Notes under the pieces: generated by a model
Database searches by the model: none
The model's input: only the letters and a program-made list of their open reading frames with translations
Told to the model about the DNA's origin: nothing
Part shown: positions 6,447 to 9,082 of the stretch, in pieces
Layout: each line of letters begins with the position of its first letter
Position numbering within the stretch: the stretch's first letter is position 1
DNA from: an uncultured Verrucomicrobiota bacterium
GTDB taxonomy: Bacteria > Verrucomicrobiota > Verrucomicrobiae > Opitutales > Opitutaceae
Assembly: GCA_946481225.1 (NCBI GenBank)
Contig: CAMLNJ010000088.1
Location: forward strand, 1-9,082
DNA: 9,082 nucleotides
Reading direction: 5' to 3'
Position numbers and translations under genes: made by a program

Positions 6447-6451
6447 TTCCC

Positions 6452-6985
6452 ATGTCCCTCTTCCTCGCCATCCTCCTGGTCGGCATCGCGTTTTTTGTCC
6501 TGGGCCTCGCGCTCATCGCCGACACCACGGTCGTGCGCTCGTCGCTGAAGGCCTTCCCGCGGTCGCAGGCGGCCGCCTACGTGCTCTTCGGCGGGGCTGC
6601 GGCCTGGTTTTTGTGCCGCGTGTCGGTGCTGTCGGAGGCGGATTTCGGCGAGTATCGCAACATCCTCTTCGTCGGCTTCGCGCTCGTGGCGGTGCTGTCG
6701 TTTTTCTATGTCGCCGAGTTTCTCGCGGTGCGCGGGCTGGCGGCGCTGATCCTTCTGTCGGCCGGGCCGTTGCTTTTCGCGGGCTACGGCAGCTATGGCA
6801 TCGCGCTGGTCTACAAGGTCGCGGTCTACCTCGCGCTGAGCGCGGCGCTTTGGCTGGGGGCCCAGCCCTGGCGGATGCGCGACGCGATCGCCTGGCTGCA
6901 ACGCGTGCCGGGCCGGGCGCGGTTCGTGGGCGCGGGCTTCGCGATCGCCGGCGCGGTCGTGGGCGGCACGGCGTTTTTGCTCTGA
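6452..6985 (+). CDS. Conserved-looking integral membrane protein, unknown function
   Basis: A 177-residue, strongly hydrophobic protein that I cannot assign to a named family. Six membrane segments are apparent at about 4-22, 39-55, 70-92, 94-111, 116-137 and 156-176, with short loops. The segment 1-2 loop carries Arg and Lys (VVRSSLKAFPR) and the 5-6 loop carries Arg (WRMRD, RVPGRAR), suggesting both face the cytoplasm. No catalytic motif is visible. The start is 5 bp after the right repeat of the IVP block, so the block supplies its entire immediate leader (AGAGAAAGATTTTTCCC before the ATG). The stop is 41 bp before the gmk start, so co-transcription with gmk is likely. GC-rich codon use matches the chromosome, unlike the IVP gene before it. 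Confidence 0.8.
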   Translation: MSLFLAILLVGIAFFVLGLALIADTTVVRSSLKAFPRSQAAAYVLFGGAAAWFLCRVSVLSEADFGEYRNILFVGFALVAVLSFFYVAEFLAVRGLAALILLSAGPLLFAGYGSYGIALVYKVAVYLALSAALWLGAQPWRMRDAIAWLQRVPGRARFVGAGFAIAGAVVGGTAFLL

Positions 6986-7026
6986 GCGGCTTCACCTTCG
7001 GTTTCGATCTCGACTTTCTTTCTCGT

Positions 7027-7641
7027 ATGTCCGCCGGCACGTCCTCGACACCCGTTTTGCTTGTTCTCGCCGGCCCGGCCGGGTCGGGAAAAACCACGCT
7101 TTGCGAGCGCATGGTGGCGGAGGTGCCGGGCTTCACTCGCGTGATCACGAGCACCACGCGAGATCCGCGGCCGGGCGAGGTGAACGGCGTGCATTATCAC
7201 TTTTTCACGCCGGAGCAGTTCGACCGGAAGGTCGCGGAGGGGGCGTTTCTCGAGTGGGCCTGGGTCCACAAAAAGAACCGCTACGGCACGCTCGCTTCGT
7301 CGGTGCTCGAGCCGTTGGCGGCGGGCCGGAGCCTGATCATGAACGTCGATGTGCAGGGGGTGGATAACTTCCGTCGCGCGGCGGCGGAGAACCCCGTGCT
7401 GGCGCGGCATTTCACCGACGTGTTTATCGACGTGCCGATCCCCGAGCTGCGCACGCGGCTGGGCGGGCGCGGAGAGAGCGAGGCGGAGATCGCGCACCGG
7501 ATGCAGACGGCCGAGATTGAGCTGCGCGAAAAACACACCTTCAGCCACGTGATCGTGAGCCGGGACAAGGAGCACGACTTCGCGGCGCTGCTCGCGGTTT
7601 ACGAGCAGGCCAAGGCGAAGGTCGCGGCTGGGCGGGGCTGA
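7027..7641 (+). CDS. gmk: Guanylate kinase
   Basis: Phosphorylates GMP to GDP with ATP, an essential cytoplasmic step in guanine nucleotide synthesis and recycling. The 204-residue length is typical. The P-loop is GPAGSGKTT at 16-24. The GMP-binding region follows: TSTTRDPRPGEVNGVHYHFF at 41-60, FLEWAWVH at 74-81 and RYGT at 85-88. NVDVQG at 106-111 and the lid region with RLGGRGESEAEIAHRM (about 144-159) complete the fold. The usual P-loop form is GPSGxGKST, so Ala and Thr here are mild variants, as is KKNRYGT where many have GNYYGT. The frame is open far upstream (to 6277), but that stretch overlaps two other genes out of frame; the ATG at 7027 gives the normal N-terminus. The leader is C/T-rich with no Shine-Dalgarno sequence. 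Confidence 0.92.
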   Translation: MSAGTSSTPVLLVLAGPAGSGKTTLCERMVAEVPGFTRVITSTTRDPRPGEVNGVHYHFFTPEQFDRKVAEGAFLEWAWVHKKNRYGTLASSVLEPLAAGRSLIMNVDVQGVDNFRRAAAENPVLARHFTDVFIDVPIPELRTRLGGRGESEAEIAHRMQTAEIELREKHTFSHVIVSRDKEHDFAALLAVYEQAKAKVAAGRG

Positions 7642-7658
7642 GCCGGTGGAACCGCGGC

Positions 7659-7701
7659 ACGGGGCCCCGTCCGGGCTCGGCTCCGGAGGGCGGTTTTCGC
7701 C
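7659..7701. terminator. GC-rich palindrome cluster between convergent genes
   Basis: Between the gmk stop (7641) and the opposing stop (7732) lie a perfect 12-bp palindrome ACGGGGCCCCGT (7659-7670), an 8-bp palindrome CTCCGGAG (7681-7688) and a hairpin GGCG-gtttt-CGCC (7689-7701). Their place between convergent ends suits transcription termination in both directions. No classical T-run is present, so the mechanism is uncertain. Confidence 0.35.
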
Positions 7702-7731
7702 GACGGGATGGTCGACGATGCCGCCACGCGA

Positions 7732-8685
7732 TCAGCGGAGATTGGGGCTGTCCGCGAGGTAGAGCAGATCGCGGATCCTCATCTGATCCGAGTAGTCGAC
7801 GGTGACGGCGGTGGTCAGCGCACGGAGGGTGTTGGCGAACTCCCGCAGGCGCGCGGCGAGCGTGAGGACGGTGGGATCGTTGGGCAGGAGGTGCCGGGGG
7901 GGCAGAGAAGCGCCGATGCGGTCGAGCGAGGCGGCGGTGTTTTCGAGCAGGACGGGATTCGTTTTCACGAGCTCGAAAAGCTCGCGGCGGTCTTGGGTGG
8001 CGACGCCGTCGGTGCGGGAAAGGGTGTCGAGGATGCGGCGCGGGGAGGTGGTGAGCTCGTCGGGGCTGAAACGGGTCTCGGTGACCGTCCTGTTGTTCTG
8101 GGAGACGACGGGTGGGCGGTTGACGATTATGCCATCGTAGACGACGGGCAGCTGAGGGGTGATTGCCGTCGTGCTGCTCGCGGTGGTGGTGGTGCGGTAG
8201 CGCACCGGCACCTTCACGGTGACCGTTTCGTCGAGCACGCGGCGGAGCTCGGAGCCGGCCTGGGCGGGGGTGAGGAGGCCGGCGAAGAGGCCGAGGTTGA
8301 TGGGCTGGGGGCTGCGGAGGAAAATCGCGCGCTGGCGGGCGGCGTCGATCGCCGGTTGCTCGTCGCGGAGGCGGGCGAGATCGAAGCGGTTCCAGGCGAC
8401 GGTGGAGACGGGGGCTTCCGCGTCGATGAGCACGACGAGGCCCTCCGGGCGGGCTTCCCAGATGCCGGCGAAATCGACTTCGCGGCCGTTGGCGCCGGCG
8501 AGCCGGATCGAGCCGGGCGGGGCGGAAACGGGAGTGGCCGTCATGGTGCTGGCGGCGACGGGCGCGGGCGGAGTCTCGGCGGAGGAGGCGGAGGAGGCGT
8601 TGGCGGTTTCTTCGGCGCTATAGCCGAGATTGCCGGCGAGGGCCGCCAAGCCGAGGAGGGCCAGGCGTGGGTGCGGGATCTTCAT
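7732..8685 (-). CDS. Secreted protein of unknown function
   Basis: I do not recognise this 317-residue protein. It begins with a clear signal peptide (MKIPHPRLALLGLAALAGNLGYSA, probable cut near 23-24). A low-complexity Ala/Ser/Thr/Pro linker follows (about 25-57). Residues 58-105 (from GSIRLAGANGREVDFAGIW to the Leu-rich end) have the beta-strand pattern of small SHD1-like repeats, common in secreted proteins of Verrucomicrobiota and Planctomycetota; that resemblance is tentative. A Thr-rich stretch (TTTTASSTTAIT, 165-176) precedes a charged, mostly helical C-terminal half (about 205-317). There is no catalytic motif, lipobox or C-terminal sorting tag. The frame continues upstream to 9078, but the ATG at 8685 begins the signal peptide. 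It lies 125 bp downstream of the aldo/keto reductase on the same strand and converges on gmk. Confidence 0.75.
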   Translation of the reverse strand: MKIPHPRLALLGLAALAGNLGYSAEETANASSASSAETPPAPVAASTMTATPVSAPPGSIRLAGANGREVDFAGIWEARPEGLVVLIDAEAPVSTVAWNRFDLARLRDEQPAIDAARQRAIFLRSPQPINLGLFAGLLTPAQAGSELRRVLDETVTVKVPVRYRTTTTASSTTAITPQLPVVYDGIIVNRPPVVSQNNRTVTETRFSPDELTTSPRRILDTLSRTDGVATQDRRELFELVKTNPVLLENTAASLDRIGASLPPRHLLPNDPTVLTLAARLREFANTLRALTTAVTVDYSDQMRIRDLLYLADSPNLR

Positions 8686-8742
8686 GGGGGCGAGCCCGGT
8701 GGGACACGGGAGCGGGCGCGGTGTTTCGTTTTGGGGGAAACA

Positions 8743-8761
8743 GCCCGGCCGCCGGTCGGGC
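8743..8761. repeat. GC-rich hairpin between two minus-strand genes
   Basis: GCCCG (8743-8747) pairs with CGGGC (8757-8761). A competing inner CCGG/CCGG stem is possible. On the minus strand it follows the aldo/keto reductase stop by about 50 bp and precedes a stretch with little T-run, so a weak terminator or an intergenic REP-like repeat are both possible. The rest of the 125-bp gap (8686-8810) shows no gene. Confidence 0.3.
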
Positions 8762-8810
8762 CTACACGTTCGGAGCCGCGACGGGCGGAGCTCGGGGTGG
8801 CTACGGCCGG

Positions 8811-9082
8811 TCAGGTGGCGGCGGAGCGGGTGAGGTGGTCGAGGCGGGCGAGAATTTCGGGGGTGAGCTTGGGCAACATCTCCAAGGCGCCGAGGTTTTC
8901 GGCGAGCTGGGCGGGCTTGGAGGCGCCGAGGATGACGGTGCTGACGCGCGGATTGGCGAGGCACCAGGCGACGCCGAGGCGGGGCAGGGTGGTGTCGAGC
9001 TCGCGGGCGAGCTCGGCGACGGCCGGGACGAGCGCGAGTTTGGCCTTTTGGGCGTCGGTCACGCGGTCGCGCAGCCACTCCA
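8811..9082 (-). CDS. Aldo/keto reductase, C-terminal part (cut by window edge)
   Basis: Only the last 89 residues are visible; the start lies beyond the right edge. Aldo/keto reductases reduce carbonyl compounds with NADPH in the cytoplasm. The visible part matches the end of the family barrel: LARELDTTLPRLGVAWCL (helix), then NPRVSTVILGASKPAQLAENL, where the GASKPAQLAEN segment is the standard NADPH phosphate and adenine-binding site, then the closing helix LPKLTPEILARLDHL. The pattern is closest to the potassium-channel beta-subunit-like / YghZ group, but the catalytic Asp-Tyr-Lys-His residues lie outside the window, so substrate and subgroup are open. The frame is read from the stop at 8811 to the window end without interruption; the GTG at 9060-9062 is internal, not a start. 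Confidence 0.88.
   Translation of the reverse strand, partial: EWLRDRVTDAQKAKLALVPAVAELARELDTTLPRLGVAWCLANPRVSTVILGASKPAQLAENLGALEMLPKLTPEILARLDHLTRSAAT

Noticed and set aside
6277..7026. Long N-terminal extension of gmk, which would make a 454-residue protein
   Set aside because: The extension overlaps the IVP and membrane-protein genes out of frame and has Arg/Gly-rich shadow composition; Gmk begins normally at 7027.

Overview
The window is GC-rich chromosomal DNA that looks like a Verrucomicrobiota (Opitutaceae-type) bacterium. This is an inference from the gene mix: a DUF5069 protein, a stand-alone 23S rRNA intervening-sequence-type four-helix protein, a cytochrome-fused PQQ sugar dehydrogenase, and start codons without Shine-Dalgarno sequences. 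No rRNA or tRNA gene, CRISPR array, transposase or phage gene is visible. Most genes are housekeeping or conserved hypothetical.

Layout. Bases 1-163 are intergenic. A minus-strand gene (164-1597) encodes a periplasmic cytochrome c / PQQ-dependent sugar dehydrogenase. Divergent from it across 69 bp is a plus-strand pair, DUF5069 protein (1667-2128) and rlmN (2189-3331). A minus-strand lytic transglycosylase (3378-4409) converges on rlmN. A 203-bp divergent gap then precedes a plus-strand run: miaB (4613-5980), a four-helix-bundle (S23/IVP) gene (6050-6421), a six-helix membrane protein of unknown function (6452-6985) and guanylate kinase gmk (7027-7641). Converging on gmk are a secreted protein of unknown function (7732-8685) and the C-terminal part of an aldo/keto reductase that runs off the right edge (8811-9082).

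How the genes relate. RlmN and MiaB are both radical-SAM enzymes that modify RNA for accurate translation. Gmk feeds the guanine nucleotide pool. The transglycosylase works on peptidoglycan and the dehydrogenase on periplasmic sugars. The plus-strand run from miaB to gmk has short gaps and could be one operon.

Main observation. The S23/IVP gene sits in a block of about 460 bp (5987-6446) ended by a perfect 12-bp inverted repeat, with further partial copies of the motif at both ends. The left end is pyrimidine-rich and the right end purine-rich. Removing the block would leave miaB and the membrane-protein gene 11 bp apart. It therefore looks like a small inserted cassette, or a self-pairing RNA unit, built around an IVP-family protein outside any rRNA gene.
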